Of a stretch of 64,000 nt of DNA, positions 8,737 through 17,790 are shown one piece after another (within the stretch, counting starts at the first letter, position 1; each line of letters opens with the position of its first letter). The notes under the pieces are model-generated. The model was not told where the DNA came from. It ran no database searches and saw only the letters and a list, made by a program, of their open reading frames with translations. A program made the translations under genes and the position numbers. This stretch comes from JABMPR01 sp964508765. GTDB taxonomy: Bacteria > Fidelibacterota > UBA8477 > JABMPR01. The stretch is from positions 42,770-106,769 of the forward strand of contig CAZDVD010000008.1 of assembly GCA_964508765.1 (NCBI GenBank), written 5' to 3'.

Positions 8737-11097
8737 ATGATCAAGAAAATTGCCATTACGCTTGTTTTCGCACTCATAGTTGGGGGTGCTTATTTAAATC
8801 ATTATCTGAGGGTGGGGATTCCTGACCATGAAGGGGAGATTAGGGTACAGGGAATTAGCTCAGATGTCTCCATACTAAGGGATGCAGCAGGTATTCCCCA
8901 TATCATGGCTGATACTGAGGAGGACGCTGCTTTTGCCCTGGGGTATGCCATGTCCCAGGACAGACTTTTCCAGATGGAATTTCTCCGTGCAGCAGGGAAT
9001 GGGAGTCTCAGTGAAATTCTGGGTGAAAGCATGTTGAAATCTGACAAATTTTTGCGTCGCATCATGTTGAGACCCAGAAATTCTGAGGAAATCTTTGAGA
9101 GCTTACCTCCTAATGTCCAGATCATGCTGACCTCCTTCAGGGATGGAATCAATGCCTTTATCATAGCTGATCCAGATCTTCCCATTGAGTTTAGACTCCT
9201 CGGGCATACCCCCATGCTATGGAGTATTGCTGACATGTTGGCCATTGTAAAACTGCAGAGCTGGCAGCTCTCTTATAACTATGATATTGAATTAATCTAT
9301 CGTGAGCTCAATGAAAAGCTTGGTGTGGAAAGAACTGCTGAGCTGTTTCCTTATTATTATCCAGAACATCTCAAGCTCCTGGATGCCTTTGGGTCAGCCC
9401 AGTCAGGAGACTCAGAATTGATCTCTCAGGCTACCCAACTCAGAGAACTTCTGGGTACCAATGGCGGGAGCAATAATTGGGTGGTTTCTGGTAAACGGTC
9501 GGTTTCAGGGAAACCCCTCTTGGCTTCTGACCCCCACCTGCATGGTTCCCGACTTCCTGGACCCTGGTATTTTGCTCATCTCAGTACCCCTGGTCTGGAT
9601 GTATCCGGCAGCTTTTTTCCTGGATTACCCACCGCATTGATTGGACATAACCGCAACATTGCCTGGGGTATCACCAATATGGGTCCCGATGTGCAGGATC
9701 TTTTTATTGAAGAGGCAAATCCAGATGATCCGACTCAGTACATGTATCAGAATGAGTGGCTGGATTTTGAAATTATTCCTCAGGAGATTCGCATAAAAGA
9801 TAGCGAACAGGAAGATGGATTCAGAATTGAGGAGTTTGAGGTTCGCAAAACCATCCACGGTCCTATTGTCAAAGAGGATGAGGAACTCCTGGCTTTGTCC
9901 TGGACAGGTCATCAATTCAATGGTGAGATGGAAGCCTTTTACCGCTTAAATCATGCTCAGGACTGGGGAGAATTTTCCTTAGCCCTCTCACATTTCGCCA
10001 CAGCACCCCAGAATTTTGTTTATGCCGACATAGAAGGAAATATTGGCTATTATGGTGCTGGAAAAGTACCCATCAGGAAAAGTGGATCTGGTATTTTTCC
10101 CGTACCTGGCTGGTCAGGTAAGTATGATTGGGACGGCTACATTCCCTTTGAGGATATGCCCCACATTTACAATCCTGAAGATGGTATGATTGTCACCGCC
10201 AATGCTGAACCTTACAGTGCGGATTATCCCTATCCCATGCCGGGAGTGTATGCACCGGACTATCGGACACGTCGCATCAAGGATCTCATTGAATCCAAAG
10301 AAAAACTAAACCTGGATGATATGGCTGACTTTCAGTTTGATAGAAAATCATATCTGGCGCCTGTCTTCCTGAAACATCTCCTCCCAGTTATACCGGAAAC
10401 TCATCAGGAAGTAAGTGATTTGCTGGAAGCCTGGGATCATGAACTGGATCCAAATGGGGTGGAGGGTTCCATTTATCATGAGACCATGGAAACGTTTCTG
10501 AGACTGATCTGGGTAGATGACATGGGTCTGGAGTTAGCCGAAAAATATCTGGATACCTGGTACATATCCCTCAACCGCTGGGTACAGATGCTGGAAGATA
10601 ACAACCATGTGTGGTTTGATAAGATCGATACTGAGGTTGTGGAGACAAGAGATGATCTCCTTAAGGAGGCATTCACCACTGCGATGGGGAGCTTGGAACA
10701 GAAATTTGGCTCTGAAGACATCAAGACCTGGGAGTGGGGTATTATCCATAATATTGTCTTCCATCACCCCTTTGAGGCCAAGGGGGGGCTTATTGAGAAG
10801 TTCTTTAACTATGGTCCTTTTCCCTTTGGAGGTGATGGCGAGACGGTGAATCGAGGAGCCCATAATTTTGATGCGCCTTATATGGCTGAGATGACTGCAT
10901 CAATGCGATTTCTGATTGATCTATCAGACGCAACGCAAAGCCGCATGGCCAATGCCTCAGGACAGGTAGGCATGCCTCTTCACAAGCACTATACAGATCT
11001 CGTCGACGTCTGGCTGGCAGGTGAGTATGTGGATATGCATTTTGACAAATCCGAATTTGGTGAGGTCGAGGAGTTGCGTCTTATACCCAGGGAATGA
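8737..11097 (+). CDS. Penicillin acylase family (Ntn-hydrolase) N-acylase, exported
   Basis: Peptidase S45-type acylase of 786 residues, cleaving an amide bond to release an acyl chain from a beta-lactam, acyl-homoserine lactone or N-acyl amino acid. An N-terminal hydrophobic signal/anchor (residues 4-22) precedes the alpha part. The precursor cleavage site and nucleophile are G244-S245 in NGGSNNWVVSG, giving a beta chain that begins SNNW as in the family. Further conserved parts are SDPHLHGSRLPGPWY and the oxyanion asparagine region ITNMGPDVQDL. An AAAGGGG ribosome site lies just before ATG 8737. It stands alone; substrate unknown. Quorum-quenching is possible but not shown. Confidence 0.92.
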   Translation: MIKKIAITLVFALIVGGAYLNHYLRVGIPDHEGEIRVQGISSDVSILRDAAGIPHIMADTEEDAAFALGYAMSQDRLFQMEFLRAAGNGSLSEILGESMLKSDKFLRRIMLRPRNSEEIFESLPPNVQIMLTSFRDGINAFIIADPDLPIEFRLLGHTPMLWSIADMLAIVKLQSWQLSYNYDIELIYRELNEKLGVERTAELFPYYYPEHLKLLDAFGSAQSGDSELISQATQLRELLGTNGGSNNWVVSGKRSVSGKPLLASDPHLHGSRLPGPWYFAHLSTPGLDVSGSFFPGLPTALIGHNRNIAWGITNMGPDVQDLFIEEANPDDPTQYMYQNEWLDFEIIPQEIRIKDSEQEDGFRIEEFEVRKTIHGPIVKEDEELLALSWTGHQFNGEMEAFYRLNHAQDWGEFSLALSHFATAPQNFVYADIEGNIGYYGAGKVPIRKSGSGIFPVPGWSGKYDWDGYIPFEDMPHIYNPEDGMIVTANAEPYSADYPYPMPGVYAPDYRTRRIKDLIESKEKLNLDDMADFQFDRKSYLAPVFLKHLLPVIPETHQEVSDLLEAWDHELDPNGVEGSIYHETMETFLRLIWVDDMGLELAEKYLDTWYISLNRWVQMLEDNNHVWFDKIDTEVVETRDDLLKEAFTTAMGSLEQKFGSEDIKTWEWGIIHNIVFHHPFEAKGGLIEKFFNYGPFPFGGDGETVNRGAHNFDAPYMAEMTASMRFLIDLSDATQSRMANASGQVGMPLHKHYTDLVDVWLAGEYVDMHFDKSEFGEVEELRLIPRE

Positions 11098-11102
11098 TTG
11101 TT

Positions 11103-11135
11103 AACCTTGCGAAGGTTTTAAACCTTCGCAAGGTT
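11103..11135. repeat. 33-bp perfect palindrome, possible hairpin terminator
   Basis: AACCTTGCGAAGGTTT is followed by one T and its exact reverse complement, starting 6 bp after the acylase stop. There is no T-run after it, so it may be a dispersed palindromic repeat, an mRNA-stabilising hairpin, or a weak terminator. Confidence 0.7.
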
Positions 11136-11211
11136 CTGATAAAATGCTGAAATATTTTCCATCTCACTCATCTTCTCATGGGATTTGGGTCAATTCGCTC
11201 TACTTTTAATC

Positions 11212-11763
11212 ATGGCTTCTATGAAAGGACATATACTCATTTCCATGCCCCACCTGACTGATCCCTATTTCAGTCGCTCCCTGGTATTTATTTGTGAGCA
11301 TGATGAGAATGGGGCTATGGGTCTAATAATGAATAAATCTTTTGATGATCAGGTGGTCAAGGAGGTTTTTCCGACCCTGATTATCAATGATGAAGCCATC
11401 AATGAGGCCATATCACCCATGTACTTTGGCGGCCCCGTTTCCCTGGAACAGGGCTTTATCCTTCACAGTAGTGACTATGTCAATTCTGATACCTTGCATG
11501 TGACAGAGGAATTCTCGCTAACCAGTAATTCTGCTGTGATTGATGCCATCCAAGAGGGCAAAGGTCCCCATCACTTTAAGATGATGCTGGGTTATGCCGG
11601 TTGGGGAAAAGGTCAACTCGAGCGTGAAATAGAAAATGGGGACTGGTTGTTTCAGGAAGTCACTCTCGATTTCATTTTCACCGGCAACGATTCAGAGAAA
11701 TGGATTTCTGCCACCCATAGCTTCGGTATCGAAATCGCACCCACTACAGGTGGTTTAGCTTAA
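11212..11763 (+). CDS. YqgE/AlgH family protein
   Basis: Small cytoplasmic protein of the UPF0301 (YqgE/AlgH) family, whose biochemical role is not established; AlgH influences alginate expression in Pseudomonas. The family N-terminal pattern is visible as KGHILISMPHLTDPYFSRSL followed by VFICEHDENGAMGLIMNKS, then YFGGPV and MLGYAGWGKGQLEREI. In-frame ATGs exist at 11185, 11212 and 11221; the family usually begins just before the KGxxLIxxP element, so 11212 or 11221 is preferred, though neither has a clear ribosome site. No operon partner is evident. Confidence 0.9.
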   Translation: MASMKGHILISMPHLTDPYFSRSLVFICEHDENGAMGLIMNKSFDDQVVKEVFPTLIINDEAINEAISPMYFGGPVSLEQGFILHSSDYVNSDTLHVTEEFSLTSNSAVIDAIQEGKGPHHFKMMLGYAGWGKGQLEREIENGDWLFQEVTLDFIFTGNDSEKWISATHSFGIEIAPTTGGLA

Positions 11764-11973
11764 TTAATCAAAATTAATAATCGGAATACCAATTACAGTC
11801 ATTCTCGCGAAGTCTGGTCATATTCTATTGAGTCTATATCTACTTCTCAGCAATTGGTTTGGAGCGGTCAGGATCAGAATGGCAGAACGCTTAGCTCCGG
11901 GATTTACATCGCTACCATGAAGCTTGGTCAAAGAGCTGGTGGTGCATTCCAAAAATTGACACTTATCAAGTAA
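11764..11973 (+). pseudogene. Orphan type IX secretion C-terminal sorting tail (gene remnant)
   Basis: Directly after the YqgE stop, in the same frame, 69 codons run without a start codon to a TAA at 11971. The last part reads LVWSGQDQNGRTLSSGIYIA followed by TMKLGQRAGG and ending KLTLIK. This is the standard Por/T9SS type A tail (W-x-G-x-D-x-x-G-x-x-x-x-S-G-x-Y, ending in K-hydrophobic-x-L-hydrophobic-K). The rest of the secreted protein is gone, so this is a decayed remnant. The remaining gap to 12092 holds nothing else I can identify. Confidence 0.75.
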
Positions 11974-12092
11974 TATCAGTCCACACTGTTTAGCTTAAAT
12001 ACCACTACCGAGAGTCCGCCGGTAATAATTTAGCATTAACGTGTCAAACTGGATTATTTTACCAAACCAATTTTATTAGAAGGAAATTCCTC

Positions 12093-13514
12093 GTGAAGAC
12101 CCTACCTGAACATGGCAAAGATCATACTGAAATTCTGGACGAGATGAAAGCCTTTGGGGGTGAGGATGTGAATTATCGCGATTCTCGCACCTGGAGTCTG
12201 GTGTATCATCTAGATGACAAGCATACCGAATTTTTGAAGCAGGCTTACGGTTTATACTTCTCTGAGAATGCGCTCAACCCCATGGCATTCAAAAGCCTGA
12301 AGCGATTTGAAACAGATATCATCAATATGACAGCTCAGATGTTGGGGGGTGATAAGAAATCTGTGGGAGTTGTGACTTCTGGAGGGACTGAAAGCTGTCT
12401 GCTACCCGTACTGACCTACAGGGATCGTGCCCGGGCAAAAAGGAAACTCCCTTTCAAGCCTGAAATGATTGCCCCTGAGAGTATCCATGTCGCCTGGAGC
12501 AAGGCAGCAAAATATTTTGGAGTTAAGATCAGATATGCCCCATTGAAAGCTGATTTCAGGGTTGATGTCAAGGCAGTCAGGAAAATGATCAACCGTCGAA
12601 CTATTATGCTAGTTGGTTCAGCTCCATCTTATCCCCACGGTGTCATCGACCCCATCGAGGACTTAGGCGTAGTGGCTCAACAATATCATTTACCTCTACA
12701 TGTGGATTCCTGTCTGGGAGGTTTCCTGTTGCCCTTTATTGAAATGAATGGGGGCGATCTACCACCTTTTGATTTTCGGATCCCGGGCGTGACTTCAATT
12801 TCTGCTGATGTTCATAAATATGGTTTTGCTGCCAAAGGAGCATCGACGGTCATATACCGAAATATGACTTACATGAAGCATCAATTTTTCATTCATGAGG
12901 ACTGGCCGGGGGGTGTGTTTGCATCCCCAGCTCTACTGGGCACGAGACCTGGTGGATCTTTTGCTGCGGCCTGGGCTGCCATCCACGCCCTGGGTGAGGA
13001 CGGCTATCGTGACAATGCTCAAAAGATCATGGAAATCACTCAGGAACTTCAGAAAGGGATCAACGACATCGATGGACTTAAAGTTCTTGGCCGACCAGAT
13101 ATGAGTGTTTTTGCTTATCATTCAACAGACAAGAAGGTCAATATTTTTGCTGTGGGTGATCAAATGGAAGCGAAGGGTTGGCAGATTGATCGTCTCCAAC
13201 GTCCAGAAGGTCTCCATGTGATGGTTGTACCGGGACATGCTAGAATTATCAGTGAATACCTTTCAGATTTAAAAACGTCTGTTGAAGTAGTTCGCTCGAA
13301 TCCAGATCTGGCAGCCAAAGGTAACGCCGCTATGTATGGCATGATTGCCAATCTGCCCTTTCGGGGTATGATTAAGAAGGAAATCATGAAGATGATGGAG
13401 GGCATGTACAGTTCAAAGGGGCAAACTCCCCTGGATGGTACAAATAATCCCTGGTTGGTTGAGAAGGTGGCTGGATTTATGCACAGGATTAAATCAAAGA
13501 AATCTGGAGACTGA
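12093..13514 (+). CDS. Sphingosine-1-phosphate lyase-like PLP-dependent enzyme
   Basis: Group II PLP-dependent decarboxylase fold, 473 residues. It resembles sphingosine-1-phosphate lyases more than glutamate or tyrosine decarboxylases: VTSGGTESCLL, LVGSAPSYPHGVIDPIEDL, LHVDSCLGGFLLPF, GVTSISADVHKYGFAAKGAS (PLP lysine K242) and DWPGGVFASPALLGTRPGG all align by eye with eukaryotic SGPL1 and bacterial SPLs. There is no N-terminal membrane anchor, as in bacterial SPLs. The start is a GTG with AGAAGGA upstream. SPLs split long-chain-base phosphates into a fatty aldehyde and phosphoethanolamine. Followed by an acyl-CoA synthetase and, convergently, an aldehyde dehydrogenase, which supply the next two steps. 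Substrate is inferred. Confidence 0.87.
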   Translation: MKTLPEHGKDHTEILDEMKAFGGEDVNYRDSRTWSLVYHLDDKHTEFLKQAYGLYFSENALNPMAFKSLKRFETDIINMTAQMLGGDKKSVGVVTSGGTESCLLPVLTYRDRARAKRKLPFKPEMIAPESIHVAWSKAAKYFGVKIRYAPLKADFRVDVKAVRKMINRRTIMLVGSAPSYPHGVIDPIEDLGVVAQQYHLPLHVDSCLGGFLLPFIEMNGGDLPPFDFRIPGVTSISADVHKYGFAAKGASTVIYRNMTYMKHQFFIHEDWPGGVFASPALLGTRPGGSFAAAWAAIHALGEDGYRDNAQKIMEITQELQKGINDIDGLKVLGRPDMSVFAYHSTDKKVNIFAVGDQMEAKGWQIDRLQRPEGLHVMVVPGHARIISEYLSDLKTSVEVVRSNPDLAAKGNAAMYGMIANLPFRGMIKKEIMKMMEGMYSSKGQTPLDGTNNPWLVEKVAGFMHRIKSKKSGD

Positions 13515-13657
13515 GTAATCCCGTGTTCAGTTATGTCTTGGAGTAGCAATCCAGCTAATTTTATAAAGCGGATTTCCTTTGTCACTGTTGATTGTGAGAT
13601 AAGTTGTCAGCAGTTCCGGGAAACTCAAAAATTTATCAATAGATTGGGGAATGAAAT

Positions 13658-15442
13658 ATGAATTACGATCACATTGGTCAGATGATTACCGTCAAAATTG
13701 CTGAGTATGGAGACAATACTGCTCTCAGATATAAGATAGGAGATGGCTGGGCATCCCTGAGCTACAAGGAATTTGGCGATAAGATAACAAATCTCGCCTG
13801 TGCCATGATTCAGTCTGGTGTAAAACAAGGCGATTCGGTTGGTATTTATTCAGCCAATCGTTATGAGTGGGCTGTGAGTGATTTTGCCTGTATCCTGGTT
13901 GGAGCCATCTCTGTCCCCATCTATGCCACCAATACTATGGATCAAGCTAAATACATCATCAGAGATGCAGGTATTGAGCTGATCTATGTGGGGAATCTGG
14001 AGCAATATACCAACCTTGCTGCCATCCATGCTGGTGGTCATCCACTCAAGGTAATAGCCTACAATCCCGCCATAGAGATTGACACCGCATTTGCCACCCA
14101 TTTTCGGGATTTTCTCAATGTCCAAGATCAGGAAAACCTGCTCAAGGAAATGAATCTACGTTCAGGGAAAATTAAAACCGATGATGTTTCCACCATTATT
14201 TATACTTCTGGTACCACAGGCCACCCCAAAGGTGTCATGCTGTCACATGGAAATTTGTTTCACCAATTTGAATGTGTAGATGCCAATTTCAACGTTACCA
14301 ATAAAGATGTTTCTCTTTGCTTTTTACCGTTGAGTCATGTTTATGAACGAATGTGGTCCTACTATGTCTATCTCAAAGGTGCTATTCAGACCTATCTTGA
14401 AGATCCCAAACAGGTCATTGAGACTATGCAGGAAGTCAAACCCACCGCCATGGTGTCAGTCCCCAGACTGTACGAAAAGATCTATGGTGCCGTGCTAAAT
14501 TCTCAGGAAAGTGCCTCAAGTATCAAACGGTTTCTGTTTACTAAAGCCATTGAAACAGGTACGATTTACAATAATCTATTTTTTAGAAACCAGGAAATTC
14601 CCTCAGGGCTGGCGAGGAAATACAGAATTTTGGATAAACTGGTTCTTTCTAAAGTCAGGGCTGTAGTAGGTGGTGACAAGAATTTCTTCTCAGCTGGAGG
14701 AGCCCCTCTGGACAAGAGCATTGAAGAATTTTTCCTGGCCTGTGGTCTACTCATTTGCCAGGGCTATGGCTTGACTGAAACATCCCCCATGATCTCGTAT
14801 AATACCCCTGAAAATTTCAAATTTGGCACCGTAGGTAAGCTGGTGCCCAATTGTGAAGTCAGGATTGCTGATAATGGCGAAATCCAGGCCAGAGGTCCCC
14901 AGATTATGAAAGGCTATTTCAACAATCCTGAAGCCACAGCAGAAAGCATTGTGGATGGCTGGTTCAAGACCGGAGATGTAGGTGAGTTCGATGAGGATGG
15001 TTTCTTAATAATCACTGACCGCATCAAAGATTTGATCATCACCTCTGGGGGTAAAAATATTGCTCCCCAGAATATCGAGAAGCTGATTGGTAAAGATTTT
15101 TTCATCGATCAGATTATTGCCATTGGGGACAAGCGTAACTTTGTGAGTGCCTTAATTGTCCCCGCTTTTGAAAGTCTTGAAGCCTGGGCGCATAAAAAGA
15201 AAATCCAGTTCCAGGACAACGAAGAATTGATTGCTCATCCCCATGTCATCGAGTTTTTCAGAGAACGTATTGACGAGCAGTCCAAGAAACTGGCGAACTA
15301 TGAGACTGTCAAGAAATTCCGCTTGATGGCAAAGCCCTTCACCCAGGAAGGTGGGGAGATCACACCGACCCTGAAACTCAAGCGCAAGCAGATCAACGAA
15401 AAATTTAAAGCCCTTATCGAAACCATGTACCCCAAGCATTAA
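13658..15442 (+). CDS. Long-chain fatty acid--CoA ligase (FadD15-like)
   Basis: AMP-forming acyl-CoA synthetase of 594 residues that activates long-chain fatty acids. Visible motifs: the P-loop IIYTSGTTGHPKG (residues 180-192), FLPLSHVYERMW typical of long-chain enzymes, GYGLTETSP, and the hinge region GWFKTGDVGEFDEDGFLIIT with DLIITSGGKNIAP. A GGGGA site precedes ATG 13658. It lies 143 bp after the SPL-like gene on the same strand, so it may convert the fatty acid derived from SPL products into acyl-CoA. A general role in lipid uptake is equally possible from sequence alone. Confidence 0.93.
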   Translation: MNYDHIGQMITVKIAEYGDNTALRYKIGDGWASLSYKEFGDKITNLACAMIQSGVKQGDSVGIYSANRYEWAVSDFACILVGAISVPIYATNTMDQAKYIIRDAGIELIYVGNLEQYTNLAAIHAGGHPLKVIAYNPAIEIDTAFATHFRDFLNVQDQENLLKEMNLRSGKIKTDDVSTIIYTSGTTGHPKGVMLSHGNLFHQFECVDANFNVTNKDVSLCFLPLSHVYERMWSYYVYLKGAIQTYLEDPKQVIETMQEVKPTAMVSVPRLYEKIYGAVLNSQESASSIKRFLFTKAIETGTIYNNLFFRNQEIPSGLARKYRILDKLVLSKVRAVVGGDKNFFSAGGAPLDKSIEEFFLACGLLICQGYGLTETSPMISYNTPENFKFGTVGKLVPNCEVRIADNGEIQARGPQIMKGYFNNPEATAESIVDGWFKTGDVGEFDEDGFLIITDRIKDLIITSGGKNIAPQNIEKLIGKDFFIDQIIAIGDKRNFVSALIVPAFESLEAWAHKKKIQFQDNEELIAHPHVIEFFRERIDEQSKKLANYETVKKFRLMAKPFTQEGGEITPTLKLKRKQINEKFKALIETMYPKH

Positions 15443-15554
15443 GGACTATTTGCTGCAAAAACCTGTAGTATTTACCTATAAATATTGCAATTTATGACAA
15501 AAGTTATCATGGTTCTAAAAAGTTGGATGAATAATCCAGAAAAGGAGTTTTGAA

Positions 15555-15959
15555 ATGCTTACTTTTGATGTGAATTGGATAGCCATTGTTGTATTGGTAA
15601 TCGCAAATATGGGATTGGGTGCAATTTGGTATGGTCCCCTGTTTGGAAAACCCTGGATGGCAGCCACAGGAATCAAAATGGAGGATATTGAAGGCAAGAA
15701 TATGATGCCCCCCTACGCAGTAGCCATTTTGAATTCTCTGTTTATGGCCTTTATGATGGCCAATGTGATTGCCTGGACTGGGACTGCTAGTTTAGGAGGA
15801 GGATTATTTCTTGGCCTTCTGATGTGGTTGGGCTTTACAGGTTTTTCATTTGGTGTGAATCATGCCTTTGAAATGCGTTCGCTTTACCTGTGGGTCATCA
15901 ATTCAGGCATGTATCTGGTTGGTCTTTTGATTATGGGAGCTGTGCTGGCTATTTGGTAG
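15555..15959 (+). CDS. DUF1761 family small membrane protein
   Basis: 134 residues with four hydrophobic segments (about 5-27, 53-75, 82-103 and 112-133). The N-terminal WIAIVVLVIANMGLGAIWYG and FGKPWMAATG are typical of DUF1761. Function is unknown for the family. A clear AAGGAG lies 7 bp before the ATG. It follows the acyl-CoA synthetase by 112 bp and could share its transcript, but nothing links it functionally. Confidence 0.85.
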   Translation: MLTFDVNWIAIVVLVIANMGLGAIWYGPLFGKPWMAATGIKMEDIEGKNMMPPYAVAILNSLFMAFMMANVIAWTGTASLGGGLFLGLLMWLGFTGFSFGVNHAFEMRSLYLWVINSGMYLVGLLIMGAVLAIW

Positions 15960-15980
15960 TTATCCCATTTTGATAGTTGG

Positions 15981-16000
15981 CACCGGGGTAAAACCCGGTG
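15981..16000. terminator. Hairpin between convergent genes
   Basis: CACCGGGGT and ACCCGGTG pair around a short A-rich loop, between the convergent DUF1761 and aldehyde dehydrogenase genes. The T-run is poor, so terminator function is only likely. Confidence 0.45.
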
Positions 16001-16003
16001 TTC

Positions 16004-17551
16004 CTAGAATCTTTTAACACCAAAAATAAGCTTCAATAAGCCTTTTAATTTCCAGGACCACGTTCCACCTACCATCATCATAAAACCTATCCACCGTCGA
16101 TATACGAAACCTGATACAGGCGTCCAGTAGAACTGTTTATTGAGGGGAAGATAGTCATTTACGATGACCCGCGCTTCGGTCATCTCAAGCAGGCCCAGTT
16201 CACCATGGGTGCGACCCACACCGCTTTGCTTAAATCCCCCCCACGGTAAATTTGGAATTCCATGAGAAATCAGATGACTGTTTATGGTCACGACGCCTGC
16301 TTCCAATTGAGAGGCAATTTTGCGTCCGAGTCGATGATTTTTGGTCCAGACTGAAGCAGTCAAACCAAGATCTGAATCATTAGCCAGCTGGATTGCCTCC
16401 TCAATGTTTTTGAATGGCATGACGCCAAGAACAGGTCCAAAGGTTTCTTCCTTCATGACCCGCATTTGCTGATTTACATCGGTGAGAATGGTTGCCGGAA
16501 GCGCTTGCTTTGTTGTTTTGTCAATCTGGGATATTGCTTCAACTGTGGCGCCCTGGGCGATGGCTTCTTCCAGCATGTTGCGCACGGTATCCTGCTGTCT
16601 TGATGTGGTCATGGCACCAATGTGAGTATCCTTTTGATCAGGATGCCCCACCTTTAGTTTTTCCACCTTCTTCTTGAGGAGTTTCAAAAAGGGTTTATAA
16701 ACTTCACGATGCACATAAATTCTTTCAACACCCGCACAACTCTGTCCGGAATTGGATAGACCCGCCCAGATCGCTCCGTTGACTGCCTTTTTAAGGTTGG
16801 CCTCAGCACAGACAATCATGGGATCATTTCCACCCAGCTCCAGGGATACAGGCGTGAGGGTTTCTGCTGCTTTTTTCATGAGAATTTTACCAACAGGAAC
16901 GCTGCCGGTAAAAAATAATTTGTCAATTCCGGCTTCAAGGAAAGCATCTCCGGCAATCCGACCGGCGACATTGACCTGGACAAAGAGATCCTGGGGTAAT
17001 TCACCCGCATCAACGATTTTTTGAATCACCTGCCCCACCATCTGTGTTTCTGAGGCAGCCTTGTACAGCAGACCATTACCGGACATGAGAGCCATGAGAA
17101 TTTCATGTATGGGGATGGCCAGGGGATAATTCCAGGGAGAAATGATACCGATAACCCCCATAGGGACATGTTGGAGTCGATTACGTGTGAAAAGACTGAA
17201 AATATGTGAGCCCTTCACTCGACGCTCCCGTAGTACACGAGCGGAATGTTTGATATAGTAGTCAAAAGCCAAAACGGCTGAGGACACTTCGGTCATATAG
17301 GCATCAGCCAGGGTTTTGCCATTATCAGCGGAAATCATTTTGGCATATTCCTCACCGTGCTCAATCAGATGGCGCTGCATTTTACGGAGGTGCTTTCCAC
17401 GCTCTGAAAAAGATAGCAATGCCCATTTAGCCTGTGCTTTGCGGATTCTGGATATGGCGTGTTGAATATCTTCCAATGTGTTTTGAGGTATCTGACCTAT
17501 GGACTCACCAGTGGCTGGATTGAATGCTTCGGTATGTGAAAGTGCTGACAT
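16004..17551 (-). CDS. Aldehyde dehydrogenase (fatty-aldehyde or succinate-semialdehyde type) with hydrophobic C-terminal tail
   Basis: NAD(P)-dependent aldehyde dehydrogenase, 515 residues. Catalytic Cys272 sits in NSGQSCAGVE and the general-base Glu in LELGGNDPMIV; the nucleotide fold shows FTGSVPVGK, and the motif after the Cys is KEETFGPVLG. After the normal end of the fold (about residue 470) the chain continues with an aromatic, hydrophobic and basic tail (VYRRWIGFMMMVGG, then LKLIFGVKRF), which could bind the membrane as the tail of microsomal fatty aldehyde dehydrogenase does. An AGGGGA site precedes the ATG. It is convergent with the SPL-like/acyl-CoA synthetase genes and could oxidise the aldehyde made by SPL; substrate is inferred. 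Confidence 0.9.
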   Translation of the reverse strand: MSALSHTEAFNPATGESIGQIPQNTLEDIQHAISRIRKAQAKWALLSFSERGKHLRKMQRHLIEHGEEYAKMISADNGKTLADAYMTEVSSAVLAFDYYIKHSARVLRERRVKGSHIFSLFTRNRLQHVPMGVIGIISPWNYPLAIPIHEILMALMSGNGLLYKAASETQMVGQVIQKIVDAGELPQDLFVQVNVAGRIAGDAFLEAGIDKLFFTGSVPVGKILMKKAAETLTPVSLELGGNDPMIVCAEANLKKAVNGAIWAGLSNSGQSCAGVERIYVHREVYKPFLKLLKKKVEKLKVGHPDQKDTHIGAMTTSRQQDTVRNMLEEAIAQGATVEAISQIDKTTKQALPATILTDVNQQMRVMKEETFGPVLGVMPFKNIEEAIQLANDSDLGLTASVWTKNHRLGRKIASQLEAGVVTINSHLISHGIPNLPWGGFKQSGVGRTHGELGLLEMTEARVIVNDYLPLNKQFYWTPVSGFVYRRWIGFMMMVGGTWSWKLKGLLKLIFGVKRF

Positions 17552-17790
17552 AAGGTCCCCTTTAATGGCTCAGAAAATCTATACAGAATGCTGCTGATTA
17601 GTAGTTATTTATTTTTTTTGGAAACCTTTCTGGGTGACCATTTTATAAATCCTGTTGGCAGCTCAGTTTTTAAGGCAGTAACGATGCTTAAATGGCTTAT
17701 CTTGGGCACTGATAATTCGAACCATTCGCAACCTTTTAAACCCTTTAGTCCATTGAAATATTTGGATTGTAAAAATATGATCAGGATGAG

